Below, in pieces: positions 12,078 to 25,054 of a DNA stretch of 64,000 bases (within the stretch, counting starts at the first letter, position 1; every line of letters starts with the position of its first letter). A model generated the notes under the pieces. The model had not been told where the DNA came from. It was given only the letters and a program-made list of their open reading frames with translations, and searched no databases. The stretch is from Hydrangea macrophylla (taxonomy: Eukaryota; Streptophyta; Magnoliopsida; Cornales; Hydrangeaceae). The DNA is taken from contig CM066985.1 of assembly GCA_033977485.1 (NCBI GenBank), positions 71,595,045 to 71,659,044 of the forward strand, read 5' to 3'. The position numbers and the translations under genes were made by a program.

Positions 12078-12886
12078 TTTATGTGTCCTCCTCTCTTTTT
12101 TTCGGATGTCCTAACATTGTTGTCTACTTTGCTAAATAAGTATGCAAATTTTACTTAATTTCTCAAATTACACTTCCTTACAATCAACACCAAAACAAAA
12201 CAAAACAAAAAAAAAAAAGAAAGTGTAATGATTATGGGTAATTGTGAAAAATAGATGTAGATTTTTTTGTCCCCTTAAATAGTTGGATTCTCCAAGAGGG
12301 ACACATAAAATGAGTCATAGGGAATTGTTGACAGTGCACAATGGAATCATGGAATCTCTCAGAAGTCTAGAAAATTTCAGCATAATTGCTGCAAATATTT
12401 TTCTATGACAAAACTACACTTCTCAAAGTTGGAAATTTTGTATTTAAGGTGATAATTTAGGGGTACTGTTGAAATTTTAAATCTGCATGAGATGCAAACT
12501 CGCCAGTGTCTACTCAAAACTGCTTTAATTAGTAACCTTCCTATTAAATTACTGGTTTGGAAGAATCTCTAGATTTGTAAACATCTTAAGATTCTTAACC
12601 CAATTTTTGTATCCTAGTACTAGTAGTAGTAACCTAACCTTAAATACCTTTGCAGAGGACGGTTCATTTGGGTTGGACCTTACGTTTTTGTTTAAAAAGA
12701 GGTCAAAGGACAAACAAACCCATGGATCTGAGAATGGTTCTCTATATGGGAGGTTTTTTTTTACTTGTCATTTCGCTCTTCGAATTTGTGACTTCCAATT
12801 TTTAATGTGAGCAATTACACCAAAAATACCAATTTTGTGAGAGAAGGGAATTTTTCATCTAAGCATTTTATAGGTCTCGTTAAACT

Positions 12887-13090
12887 ACCTAGAGAGTATT
12901 TTTGTTCACACTAAAATTGCTCACTTACTGCTCATCCAAATACCTTATTGTTATTCGGTGAGCATGTGAGACCCACCACTTTTCATGGATAAAAAAAAGA
13001 TAGAATAATGTGAAAAGTTGTCAGTCCCACATGCTCACTCAATAAGGTGCTTGAATAAATAATGAATGAGCAAAAATACTCTCAATTACC
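12887..13090. mobile_element. MITE (GAGAGTATTTTTGCTCA ends)
   Basis: The left arm ACCTAGAGAGTATTTTTGTTC pairs with the right arm, whose complement is GAGAGTATTTTTGCTCATTC. The inner segments GTGAGCATGTGAGACCCAC and GTCAGTCCCACATGCTCAC are also inverted. Boundaries are approximate. Confidence 0.6.
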
Positions 13091-13263
13091 TAAGATGTGA
13101 TTAATTTTATTCTTAGTTTAGTTCGCATTTTCTAGTTTGATTTTATAACAAGTCTTATGTTATTTGATAAAGTAAATAAAAGATACTCCAAAAACAACTG
13201 TAATGTCTCACGAGCGAGGTCGAGATCGTAGATTGTGCTTGCAAGTTATGGTTTTTTTTTTTT

Positions 13264-13497
13264 GGGTAAATTACAGTAACACCCCCTGAACTATGACTAT
13301 TTTTTATTAATACCCCTGAACTTTAAAATTGAACAGACTCACCTCTTGAACTATCCAAAAATAAACAAACTCACCCCCTGAATAAGGGATTTTAGTGTCA
13401 ACAAATAATAGTTTAGGGGTGAGTTTGTTCAGTTTTAAACTTTAGGGAGTGTTAGTAAAAAACAATCATAGTTCAGGGGTGATACTGTAATTTACCC
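13264..13497. mobile_element. MITE with GGGTAAATTACAGTA ends
   Basis: 234 bp. The left end is GGGTAAATTACAGTAACACC and the right end is the complement of GGGTAAATTACAGTATCACC. The next 15 bases of both arms (CCTGAACTATGA) also pair. Confidence 0.8.
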
Positions 13498-13527
13498 TCT
13501 TTTTTTTTTTTTTTTTTTTTTATGAGA

Positions 13528-13667
13528 AATGCTACACCCACTCCTCCAACCACACCCATTGCTTTAAATATATGTACCCTGTATTGTGTAAGTAGTGCAA
13601 ATACAGGGTACATATATTTAAAGCAATGGTGTGATTTGGAGTGTGGTTGGAGGAGTGGATGTAGTAT
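13528..13667. mobile_element. Near-perfect hairpin MITE
   Basis: 140 bp. The arm AATGCTACACCCACTCCTCC is inverted at the right end (GGAGGAGTGGATGTAGTATT), and the inner arm CATTGCTTTAAATATATGTA is inverted perfectly. Only about 15 bases at the centre are unpaired. Confidence 0.8.
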
Positions 13668-14029
13668 TGTTGTTTTTTTATATGATTAGAAGGTTTTCTT
13701 TCACCCCTAATTTTCGTGGAAACTCTTTTCGGTGTATATACTCAAGTTTAGAAGATGAAACAATTGATAGCACAAATATAACTTGTTGGTTGATCTTGAT
13801 AAGCTTTGCAAGAGTGGTTCTTGTGAGATTAGGTGAATTCAAGACCGGTCCTGACAATTTAGGGGGTTCAAAGCAAGATAATTTTTTTTTGGGTCTTTGT
13901 AAACATATTGCAACTATATTTATATGTTATAATTTGATTATATGTATAATTGATTTTATGTTATAAGCATTTAGTTTATATGTATATTTTATGGATAAAT
14001 TGGCAATTTTATAGACAAAAAGTAGATAA

Positions 14030-14114
14030 AGAAGAAGTAAATGTTATTTTTCAAACTAGAAATGAGGTCACTGTAATTAACATATACCTCAAAGGAATTC
14101 AGTCTAATTTGCCC
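14030..14114. mobile_element. Partial copy of the TIR element found at 25888-29393
   Basis: The words AATGTTATTTTTCAAACTAG, GGTCACTGTAATTA, CATATACCTCAAAGG and AATTTGCCC match the right end at about 29310-29393 in the same order. No matching left arm is seen, so it is probably a truncated copy. Confidence 0.5.
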
Positions 14115-14195
14115 AAAAAATAAAAAATAAAAAATGTGGAACGTGTTTCCTTCCTTTGTCTTCAAAGCAAAGAGCAAATGCTTGCCTTCCAGCCC

Positions 14196-14200
<5 letters not shown>

Positions 14201-14234
<34 letters not shown>
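14201..14234. repeat. CT microsatellite
   Basis: An uninterrupted CT dinucleotide run of about 34 bases. Confidence 0.95.
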
Positions 14235-14237
<3 letters not shown>

Positions 14238-15639
14238 CCTACACCTACATTCCACTCTTCTATATACGCGTAAGTATACATATGTTGGGGGTTAATTAAA
14301 ATTCAGTCAACAATATGTTAATAAATTCAAAGTCAGTCAACTACTTTATTGAAATTGAAGGGAAATCTGTTTCAACTCTACAAATTAAAACCTCATCAAC
14401 TTTTTAGCAAAATCTAAATATTATCAATATATTGACTGAAATGTGATTAATCAATTTACTGAAATGTCCAAACTACCCTTACTTTACTCTCTCTTATACA
14501 CAACCCTACCAAAAGTCCAAATTGAGACAAATGGGTGAATGCTCTGGAGATAAAATGGACGAGTCACCGTCCCAGTCGCCGTGAAATCGTCTATCTCTCT
14601 CCGTCACCGTTAAACCACCATCTTCTCCTTCCATCGTTTGTAGACAAATATTCCTCACCTTCCATCGCCGTCCGTCGCCATCAACGATCATCATCTCTTC
14701 CGATTGCAATCGCCTTCTACAATCGACATCTTCATCACCATTTGGAAGTTCCATGACCGCCGGATAGGTTAGTCATTCTTCAATCTCCTTTCTTTGTACA
14801 CACACATTTCAATCTTCAAGAAATGTGGTTTTTGTTGGTGGAGAGTAGTGAATATAAAATTAGAAATGGGGTGGAATTTATAGTGTGTTTGTTTGGGGAG
14901 AGAGTGAAAAATAAAAACTAGGTGCGGTTTATTTTTGAAGACAATGGTCTCTGTGGTTTCTATATAGTGACACATTAATGATTGTGAGTATTGGACTCCA
15001 GCAGAACTTGAGCTTTGTATCTAATTTGTTTTTTTCATACTATATGCATGTACGAAAATGTTTGTTGTTTTTTTTTTTTTTTTCAATTGATATGCTTCTC
15101 AACAAGTCTCCTTTACATTTCAATTTTTGTTGCCAGTGAGGCACGAAACACTTTAAAGAGCTCACGCGGATTATGCCTACCTGAATGAGAGGCGACTTAT
15201 TTGTTTGCTATTAGGGGAGACAAGGTTGAAGTTGCACATTATTGTTCATATTTACGTTAAACATCAAATCTACATATACCCGTGTTACAATAATTCTAGT
15301 GTTACCAAGGGCGGAAATATTAATTTTTGTAGGGGGTGAAACTGATAATTAAGAAGAAGCCAATTTTTGATTAAAATTGGCCAATATAAGTTGGTGGACT
15401 TGAAAAGTAATATGAAAACAAGTAGGCTAATTTAAAGTTAATTAATAAATTACATACGAAAATGAATTTATCTAAATTTAGGAAACCCTAGCCCCTTCAA
15501 TCCTTTATAATTTTGCCCTTGACTGTTCCTAAGGTGCTTTTTTTTTTTGGGTGGGGGGTACAACTCCAAAAGTAATTTCATACATACTATCTCACTTATA
15601 ATGTCGCATTTTCCTTTGGTTTTAAGAAAAAATAGAAGC

Positions 15640-16235
15640 AAAGTGTGGTAAGTTGCTCGCTACGTTTAGACAGTTGCTCCTTAGGCTTGGTAAGTTGCTC
15701 CCCAGGTTTGATCAGTTGCTCCCCACATTTTCCTTTCTTTTAAAAAAAAAAAAAATTTGAAGCAGAGTGTGGTAAGTTGCTCCCTACCTTTAGACAGTTG
15801 CTCCTTATGCTTATTAAGTTGCTCCCCAGGTTTGATCATTTGCTCCCCATATTTTCCTTTAGTTTTTTTAAAAAAAATAGAAGCAAAGTGTGGTAAGTTG
15901 CTCCCTACGTTTAGACAGTTGCTCCTGGGGAGCAACTTACCAAGCCTAAGGAGCAACTGTCTAAACGTAGGGAGCAACTTACCACACTTTGCTTCTATTT
16001 TTTTAAAAAAAACTAAAGGAAAATATGGGGAGCAACTGATCAAACCTAGGAAGCAACTTAATAAGCATAAGGAGCAACTGTCTAAAGGTAGGGAGCAACT
16101 TACCACACTCTGCTTCAAATTTTTTTTTTTAAACGAAAGGAAAATGTGGGGAGCAACTGATCAAACCTGGGGAGCAACTTACCAAGCCTAAGGAGCAACT
16201 GTCTAAACGTAGCGAGCAACTTACCACACTTTGCT
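15640..16235. repeat. Core of the snapback: tandem GTTGCTCC-type units in inverted orientation
   Basis: Units of about 115-120 bp each contain several AGTTGCTCC words (TAAGTTGCTCCCTAC, TTTAGACAGTTGCTCC, AAGTTGCTCCCCAGG). They run plus-wise up to 15925 and as exact complements from 15950. Two antiparallel 144/145-codon ORFs over this core (15681-16118 minus, 15757-16191 plus) are by-products of the palindrome. Confidence 0.85.
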
Positions 16236-16678
16236 TCTATTTTTTCTTAAAACTAAAGGAAAATGCGACATTATAAGTGAGATAGTATGTATGAAATTAC
16301 TTTTGGAGTTGTACCCCCCACCCAAAAAAAAAAAAAGCACCTTAGGAATAGTCAAGGGCAAAATTATAAAGGATTGAAGGGGCTAGGGTTTACTAAATTT
16401 GGATAAATTCATTTTCGTATGTAATTTATTAATTAACTTTAAATTAGCCTACTTGTTTTCATATTACTTTTCAAGTCCACCAACTTATATTGGCCAATTT
16501 TAATCAAAAATTGGCTTCTTCTTAATTATCAGTTTCACCCCCTACAAAAATTAATATTTCCGCCCTTGGTAACACTAGAATTATTGTAACACGGGTATAT
16601 GTAGATTTGATGTTTAACGTAAATATGAACAGAACTTATCACTGGCAACAAAAATTGATATGTAAAGGAGACTTGTTG

Positions 16679-18848
16679 TGTAATACCCGTACCCGGAAAA
16701 GGGAAGTAATATTTAATTTATATGCATTAATTAATATAAACAATTGCATGTGATGATTTGGGTAAGTTCCAGTTACCCCATGTGATAAGTACTTGATAAA
16801 GGGCACAGTTGAAAGTTCCACTAGAGGTGGGACAGATATGAAAGTGTGACCCAAGAGAGGTTTGGATAATATAAATTGCATAAATGTGCATTTATGTGGT
16901 TAAATGGTAGACATGTAAATGTAAATGTGTACATTATAATAGTTGTTGATGCCATATGATTGTTTAAATGATAAAATGTTCAGTGTTTTATATTCTATTA
17001 TAGTTCATGTTGATTTATGAGACCAGTTTAGGTACCCTTGTGAGAGCGTAATTGAACACGTGATATAATTAGTAGGTATATTAGTGCCTTCATATAGTAT
17101 TTGAGACTACGTTAGAGACCCATGCGTGACATAAATATAGATTCACTTAGATATTGGGATAGTAATATAATTAATCTGGGTGTTAAAATAAAACTTAAGA
17201 AGTTTTGGGGATGTATATATAATTATGACTAAGAGTCATCACATTGAATGTGGACAAGCCCAAGGGGGGGGGGGGGGGGGGGGTGGGTTTTCTTCATCAC
17301 CACTTTATAGTAATATATAAAAAATAATAATAAAAAAAAAAAAAAAAAAAAAGAAAAGGCAACCAAACAAAAACGTGTGTGTGTGGGTCATTGTTTAGGC
17401 GGCGGCGGTGGTGTAGTAGTGTAGTGTATATGTATATTTATATATTTTGTTAAGTTCATCAAGGAAAAAAAAAGTAAGGAAATAACAAAGGAAAAAAAAA
17501 AAGAGAAAACAGAGAGAACATAGAACAGTCCGAGAAAGAGAAGAGAGGGTTTCGACCTTCTCAACGCCATAGCTCCATCATACCTTGTCTAAATCACGAT
17601 ACAAAGTTATATTTGGATTCGTGGGGGGTAAGTCCAATCTTTTGGTATAATTTATTTTCAGTTTAATCAATAGATTTTTCGTGACCCAAATGGATTGGTA
17701 ATATTTAGTTTACCAAAATTTCATAGGATTATTATTGGAATCATTGGAGCTAGTTTTGCGAAAGAATTGGGGGTTTCTAAGTTTATTTTGGACCTATTTG
17801 TGAGGTGAGTGTCCTAATCCCAAAATTGGATGTTTAATGTCTTTTAATTATTATTAATTGTTTTTAAATGCTTAATTATGATTAAGTAGAAAAGTATGTG
17901 ATTAATTAGCAATTAACAGATTGAAAATGTTGAAATTGCCATGTTGACATGTTGAACTGCTTATGTGCTTATGTGGGTCAAAGGGTCTCAAGTGATAATC
18001 ACCATTATTTAGCCCGTATATAAGGGACGCCATTCCTCAGAGATAAGGGGGATGATGATGATGAAGTTCTCAGAGAAAAGGGGACGGTGGTGACGACCAC
18101 ATGAACGAAATGACTACGGTCACATGAGAGTGAGTGATATCGCTTTAAAAGCGACGACAAGTGAGAATGGTCCGGAATCAGGGGTCCAGAACGATGGTGA
18201 TTGGTTACTTGACACGCCTGCGACCATTTATTATTGTGATGTTTAATTGGTATTATGAATCATTAAATATTCCAGTTGCATGATTAGCACCACGTACTCA
18301 CTAAGCGAAAGCTTATTCAATTTTTGTGGCTAATGACCACGCAGATTCAGATGAATACCACAGTGAGAAATGATCGAGACTGCGGGGTTGGGTTTACTAA
18401 GATGGGTTCTGTATTATTTATTTTTAAGCTACTAGTTGGAAATGATTTGGGAGTTATTGTATATTAGTTATGGAATACATGTAAAATGTATTAGAAAATA
18501 TGTTTTAATTCTTTAGTATGTTAGAATGTATATATATATTTTAGTTGGATTTTTAGTGTTTTGGGAAGATTTAATGAAAGAAAATGCTACAGGGGTTGAA
18601 ATGTTTTAGTTTATGAAAACAGGGTGAATGGTGCTGTAATAGGGGAAACTTTGCCCAAGTACCATTTGACGGTTTTAAAACTTTATTTTATTCCTTTCTA
18701 TTAATTTATTTGATTAAATGATATTTTACCCCTGGTATTTCAGTCAAAATTAAAATTATGGAACGTAAAAAAAAAAAAAATTGTTTGTTTGGTATTTGTT
18801 GTCTTTGTTACACGTATCCTAGCCGCGGGGGCGGGTTGGGGTGTGACA
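16679..18848 (+). repeat. 5' LTR of the LARD-like element
   Basis: 2170 bp, starting TGTAATACCCGTACCCGG and ending GGGGTGTGACA. Nearly identical to 22892-25054: about 3 differences in the first 270 bases. It contains a G run (about 17264-17283), an A run and a GATGATGATG stretch near 18050. Confidence 0.93.
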
Positions 18849-18853
18849 AATTT

Positions 18854-18865
18854 TGGTATCAGAGC
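18854..18865 (+). promoter_or_regulatory. Primer-binding site
   Basis: TGGTATCAGAGC, the standard plant retrotransposon site complementary to the 3' end of initiator tRNA-Met. Confidence 0.85.
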
Positions 18866-19623
18866 AATAGGTTAGAGCCTTTGGGGACGAGAGACGAATA
18901 CGATGCGTTAAAAAAAAACATGTATATGTTAATCGTGACACGTAGTTACATGTAGAGGCATACATGTTTACTGCACGTGATTTAAATATTGTTGAGCATG
19001 CATATCATGTTGCATGCATTTTGCATATTATAATATGTGGAGGGATGGTTGAAAGCTTCATTGTGATAAAATGGAGTATAAAGGGGAAATGTTTTCCCAT
19101 ATGATGAATTAATTGGGTTGGAAATGGGGATTGTGAATTCAGTAAGAAAAATCCAATTTTGGGAAAATTTGTGGAATTTGGGTTCAGAAATCAAGAGATG
19201 AGTTGGCCATCTTGAAATGATTTGATTGATATTATATTGTCAAGGATATTGACTTGATAAAGGGTTATTGAGTATTGGGTTATGTTTGTGGGTATGGAGT
19301 TCTTTCCAAAAATTATCGGGTATTATTTGTGAAGATTATTTCTTGTGAAGATTATTTCTTATTTTCTGCCAAGAAATTGGATATCTGGATTTCTTTATTT
19401 ACGGTGGGTCTTCTAGTATTCAAATATTATAGTTTGGGGATTCTGGATTCTTATGGTTTATATGGGCATCATGAGCAGATACGGTATTATTGTTATATTT
19501 TATTTCTTTATTTATTCAGTAATGATCTTTGGGAGTATTTATCGAGCTCCTTATATATTCTCTTGGAATTGAGGGTAAACTACTGAGTTTATCGAGGTGA
19601 TAAGATATTTGGGGATTAGTCCA

Positions 19624-19745
19624 GTCGCTTGAGTTATTTTGGGTTGTTGAGGAATCTCTCAACTCTATTTGGGTTATATTGGGTTGTTGAGGAATCTCTC
19701 AACTCTATTGGAGTTGTATTGGCTTATTGAGAAATCTCTCAACAT
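19624..19745. repeat. Three tandem units each holding a small hairpin
   Basis: A unit of about 40 bases is repeated three times. Each contains GTTGAGGAATCTCTCAAC or a one- or two-base variant, which folds as a 6-bp stem with a 6-base loop. Confidence 0.75.
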
Positions 19746-22700
19746 GAATTTATTTATTTCTATATCTTGGAAGCTTCTCTTATTATCGAATAATGATTGG
19801 TTCTCCAACGTGTCAGTATGAATAGTAGATTTGGGGTTAACTAAGAGTAATAAACTTTCCTATTGTGTTCCTAACGACTGGTTATTACTACGGTTATGAA
19901 TCATTCTTTTCTGATTAGGAATATGGTTTATTGGGATCCAGACTAAATAGCTGTGTGTACGATTAACCAATGGGTTGACTGGCTATATGGGGTATCTGAG
20001 TTTTTTTTCTATCAAAGATCTGATATCGGGAATGAGTTTACAAGTTTAGTAAGTAGTGTCTCTTGACATCCAAACCACTCCAAGATCCGTTTAACCACCA
20101 TGTGCATCAGGTAATAGTATTTTTATTACTTCTTTGTACTTTATATGTTAGCAATCGAGATCTGACTATTGCACTGCACTATAGCAATTGTCAAGTATTC
20201 TAGTATATCACTAGAAATTTTCAGACTTTGGAATTCTTTGTATGTCACGTTAAGTGAGTTTATATATGTTTAAATGAGTAGAAAATATTTTGAATTATCT
20301 TTTGTGGGAAAAAAAAATTTATTTTGATAAAAGGAGGTGGTTGGATTTGACCCAAATTGAGTAGAAGAAGAAAATTAGTGAAAAGAATTTTAATTAAATG
20401 TGGGTGTTTCAATTGTTGTTTAAAGGAGTTATTAATGGAAAATATTTTGATCATACGATAGTTGTGTAAATGTTTTTTTTTATTTCATGGAGAGAGATTT
20501 TAAATGAGTACTATTGTGCTAGGAAGCTCAACTGAGTACATTATTTTTTACTTTTGTTTTAAATTGGAATATTATATTTTGAAATGAATTTCAAATGATT
20601 TTGGAAAGAAAAGAGTCTGGAAGTAACTCGTGGTATCCTACGTATTATTCTTAATACTGTTTGTTACGAGTACATGATTTTAGTTGATGGGTTATAAGGA
20701 GTATCAACTTATTTCTTGGGGATTGAGTTGGGATATTCTTGGTTACAAGGTAAGTATGACAGGGCAATGAAGCATTTCAAACATATGATGGGGTAGAATT
20801 GTAACATTGGAAAAAAAATGGTAGTTTATTATTTGTTGCTTGAGAATATAGTTGGAGATCGACGAGTGATCTTATTTACATACAAGTGACGTCTTTAAAA
20901 AGGGCATTGTATACTTGGGTAAACAGGAGAAAATTTGAGATTGAGAAGTGTTGGAGCGTATTTAAGTTATATCGCGACAAGTTGCTTATTGATTGTAAGT
21001 GCTACAAGGAGGGGACAAATGCGTAGATTGATTTTTATATATTGGGGTTTAGACAGCGTAAACCGAAAGACAAGTAAGTTCTACAATCTGAATAGTTTGA
21101 GAATTATGAACCTCTGCCTAATGTTGAACATCTGGGGGTGAGTTGTATCTCTCGAATATATGATTTAAAAAGGATAGAGATTTCATGGGTGTCTGTGGAA
21201 ATCAATCAATTGGGACTTATAAAGGTGACATGAATTTGAAGTTATGGGATTGACTGGGTATTATTAGAAACATACTGAAGATTTTTTTTCTGTGCAAGAA
21301 CACGTGTGAAACTTATATTGATTACAGTGAAGTTCTCAATAATCAAAGAAAATTGATCTATGATGATATTGATATTATTATTGCAAAGTTTTGTGTTGGG
21401 ATTGGGTTATATGTTGATGCAACAGTGACTTATACTGCATATGGTTGAAATTTCAGAAAATGAATTATCTGGTACAAGATCTAGAGTTCAGTGTATTCTT
21501 TTTATATTGAGCATTTGGCAGTGATATTCTTACGAGCCTGAAGTTTATATTAATTGCCGTGACTTGGAGTATTTAGTTATACAATGGTAATTGGATACAG
21601 AGTATGAAGGACAGTTGGAACTCATGATGGCTGCAGTTAAATTTTTTATATTAATCAGGTGAAGACAAAATGGTTGTTGGTACTCGACTCAGAGGTTAAT
21701 GGGGGTTGGTGTGTGCTTTGACTAATCAGAAAGGATTTGAGTCAAGATTCAATTTATTAGAATCTACATTTGTTCTAGAAATTGGGCAAAGAATAATGGT
21801 AATTAATTGAGGCCAATCAGCATTACTATAATAGATGAGTAGGAATTGACTTAAAGATCGATTTGGGTTTCTGTTTTAGAAATTTGTGATAAAGCATTGA
21901 AAGGAAAGTGATTGGGCTCTGCTCTACGTTAAAATGTATCAGAATCTCAAGGTCAAGTATGTACTTTGAGTAAAGATAGCTCAGGGGAATGTGTTAAGAA
22001 GAAATATTGAATTATATAATGAGATTTGAGTATAAATACGTTAGCAATTGGGTATGTGACATTACTAATTGCATTTCATTGTATATGATGATTTAGTAAT
22101 TAGTTACAAAGGTACAAGTTTTCTTGAAGATTGATTTGGCATCTAGGTACTATCGGATAAAAGTTGAATTAAGCTATTGAGGAAGCTGCTCTCCGATGGA
22201 AAACGTAAAGCATTATTTGTAATATGTGGTATAAGGGCAGAAATAAAAGGTTCATGGGGTTATTGTGATTGATACTATTGACAATCTGAAATTGAATGTT
22301 TATCATATTAAATTCCATGACGGCATTGCCAAAGTCAACAAGAATTAGGTGTTTTCATATAATGATTTGTCGATAGGTTGATCTAATCAGAATGTGGTAT
22401 TGATTGAAATTGCGGATTTGCTGGGATTAACAACTTACATGTGAAAAGAATTTGTGAAATTATGTGGATACTAGCACTTGTCATTCTAGAAGGAAATAGT
22501 TGATTATGAAGAAGTTCTGGAATCTTACAAGAAGCAATGAAAGTGAAACTGAACTATTGCGAGACGTTTTATCACCCGCTGATACTTGGTGTTCTAGAAT
22601 AATTGGGGAAATGACTACTATGGGGAAAGAAATATTCTAGAAGATTTATCTTCAGAAAATGGTATAATTTTACAAACCAAGTGGGATTGAAATTCTAGTG

Positions 22701-22875
22701 TGCCAATTGAGAATATTGAAAGAATGGGAACATGTCAATAGTGATTGTGGTCAAACCAGTGGGTGTAACATATTTTATCATCATATTGCCGCAGATGAAC
22801 CAGTAAAGGGTTGAGAAGAATTACTTATATCTATTTGTTTCGTGAAGATGAGAAAAGTTTGGGGACAAACATCCT

Positions 22876-22891
22876 AAAAGGGAGGGAGAGA
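22876..22891 (+). promoter_or_regulatory. Polypurine tract
   Basis: AAAAGGGAGGGAGAGA immediately before the 3' LTR start TGTAATACC. Confidence 0.85.
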
Positions 22892-23531
22892 TGTAATACC
22901 CGTACCCGGAAAAGGGAAGTAATATTTAATTTATATGCATTAATTAATATAAACAATTGCATGTGATGATTTGGGTAAGTTCCAGTTACCCCATGTGATA
23001 AGTACTTGATAAAGGGCACAGTTGAAAGTTCCACTAGAGGTGGGACAGATATGAAAGTGTGACCCAAGAGAGGTTTAGATAATATAAATTGCATAAATGT
23101 GCATTTATATGGTTAAATGGTAGACATGTAAATGTAAATGTGTACATTATAATAGTTATTGATGCCATATGATTGTTTAATTGATAAAATGTTCAGTGTT
23201 TTATATTCTATTATAGTTCATGTTGATTTATGAGACCAGTTTAGGTACCATTGTGAGAGCGTAATTGAACACGTGGTATAATTAGTAGGTATATTAGTGC
23301 CTTCATATAATATTTGGGACTACGTTAGAGACCCATGCGTGACATAAATATAGATTCACTTAGATATTGGAATAGTAATATAATTAATCTGGGTGTTAAA
23401 ATAAAACTTAAGAAGTTTTGGGGATGTAAATATAATTATGACTAAGAGTCATCACATTGAATGTGGACAAGCCCCAGGGGGGGGGGGGGGTTTGTGTTTT
23501 CTTCATCACCACTTTATAGTAATATATAAAT

Positions 23532-23563
<32 letters not shown>

Positions 23564-25054
23564 GGCAAGCAAACAAACATGTGTGTGTGGGTCATTGTTT
23601 AGGCGGCGGCGGTGGTGTAGTAGTGTAGTGTATATGTATATTTATATATTTTGTTAAGTTCATCAAGGAAAAAAAAAGTAAGGAAATAACAAAGGAAAAA
23701 AAAAGAGAAAGCAGAGAGAACAGAGAATAGTCCGAGAAAGAGAAGAGAGGGTTTCGACCTTCTCAACGCCATAGCTCCATCATACCTTGTCTAAATCACG
23801 ATAGAAAGTTATATTTGGATTCGTGGGGGTAAGTCCAATCTTTTGGTATAATTTATTTTCAGTTTAATCAATAGATTTTTCGTGACCCAAATGGATTGGT
23901 AATATTTAGTTTACCAAAATTTCATAGGATTATTATTGGAATCATTGGGAGCTAGTTTTGCAAAAGAATTGGGGGTTTCTAAGTTTATTTTGGACCTATT
24001 TGTGAGGTGAGTGTCCTAATCCCAAAATTGGATGTTTAATGTCTTTTAATTATTATTAATTATTTTTAAATGCTTAATTATGATTAAGTAGAAAAGTATG
24101 TGATTAATTAGCAATTAACATATTGAAAATGTTGAAATTGCCATGTTGACATGTTGAACTGCTTATGTGCTTATGTGGGTCAAAGGGTCTCAAGTGATAA
24201 TCACCATTATTTAGCCCGTATATAAGGGACGACATTCCTCATAGATAAGGGGGATGATGATGATGAAGTTCTCAGAGAAAAGGGGACGGTGGTGACGACC
24301 ACATGAACGAAATGACTACGGTCACATGAGAGTGAGTGATATTGTTTTAAAAGCGACGACAAGTGAGAATGGCCCGTAATCAGGGGTCCAGAACGATGGT
24401 GATTGGTTACTTGACACGCCAGCGACCATTTATTATTGTGATGTTTAATTGGTATTATGAATCATTAAATATTCCAGTTGCATGATTAGCACCACGTACT
24501 CACTAAGCGAAAGCTTATTCGATTTTTGTGGCTAATGACCACGCAGGTTCAGATGAATACCACAGTGAGAAATGATCGAGACTGCGAGGCTGGGTTTACT
24601 AAGATGGGTTCTGTATTATTTATTTTTAAGCTGCTAGTTGGAAATGATTTGGGAGTTATTGTATATTAGTTATGGAATACATGTAAAATGTATTAGAAAA
24701 TATGTTTTAATTCTTTAGTATGTTAGAATGTATATATATATATTTTTTTTTTAGTTGGATTTTTAGTGTTTTGGGAAGATTTAATGAAAGAAAATGCTAC
24801 AGGGGTTGAAATGTTTTAGTTTATGAAAACAGGGTGAATGGTGCTGTAATAGGGGAAACTTTGCCCAAGTACCATTTGATGGTTTTAATACTTTATTTTA
24901 TTCCTTTCGATTAATTTATTTGATTAAATGATATTTTACCCCTGGTATTTCAGTCAAAAAGAAAATTATGGAACGTAAAAAAAAAATTGATTGCTTGGTA
25001 TTTGTTGTCTTTGTTACACGTATCCTAGCCGCGGGGGCGGGTTGGGGTGTGACA
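22892..25054 (+). repeat. 3' LTR of the LARD-like element
   Basis: 2163 bp, starting TGTAATACCCGTACCCGG and ending GGGGTGTGACA, followed by the TGTTG duplication. Differs from the 5' LTR mainly in homopolymer lengths and scattered single bases. Confidence 0.93.

Larger units (their letters stand above)
18849..22891 (+). pseudogene. Decayed internal region of the LARD-like element
   Basis: 4.0 kb without a credible ORF longer than about 100 codons. Short traces follow the Gypsy order: reverse transcriptase-like words at about 22110-22160, an RNase H-like trace near 22230, and an integrase-like trace (FYHPADTW-like) near 22570, followed by a purine-rich 3' segment. Gag is not recognisable. The ORF at 19275-19586 has no recognisable domain. 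Confidence 0.6.
16679..25054 (+). mobile_element. Non-coding LTR retrotransposon (LARD-like, Gypsy/Tekay-derived)
   Basis: TG...CA LTRs of about 2.17 kb are flanked by the 5-bp duplication TGTTG (16674-16678 and 25055-25059). A PBS TGGTATCAGAGC lies 5 bases after the 5' LTR, and a purine tract AAAAGGGAGGGAGAGA directly precedes the 3' LTR. The 4.0 kb interior has no long ORF; only relics are readable, such as an RT-like FLKIDLASRYYRIKV near 22120 and an integrase-like trace near 22560. It inserted into the right arm of the snapback element. Confidence 0.9.

Noticed and set aside
14506..14754. 82-codon ORF MELPNGDEDVDCRR..., repeated at 25410-25655
   Set aside because: Lies in the arms of the snapback element with no recognisable domain. 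It may be captured sequence, but there is no support for a gene.
15681..16191. Two 144-145 codon ORFs on opposite strands with nearly identical proteins
   Set aside because: They are mirror products of the palindromic GTTGCTCC array; composition and the identical antisense copy argue against coding.
16639..16881. 80-codon ORF repeated at 22831-23094
   Set aside because: It is just the same frame in both LTRs of the LARD-like element, with no domain or family match.
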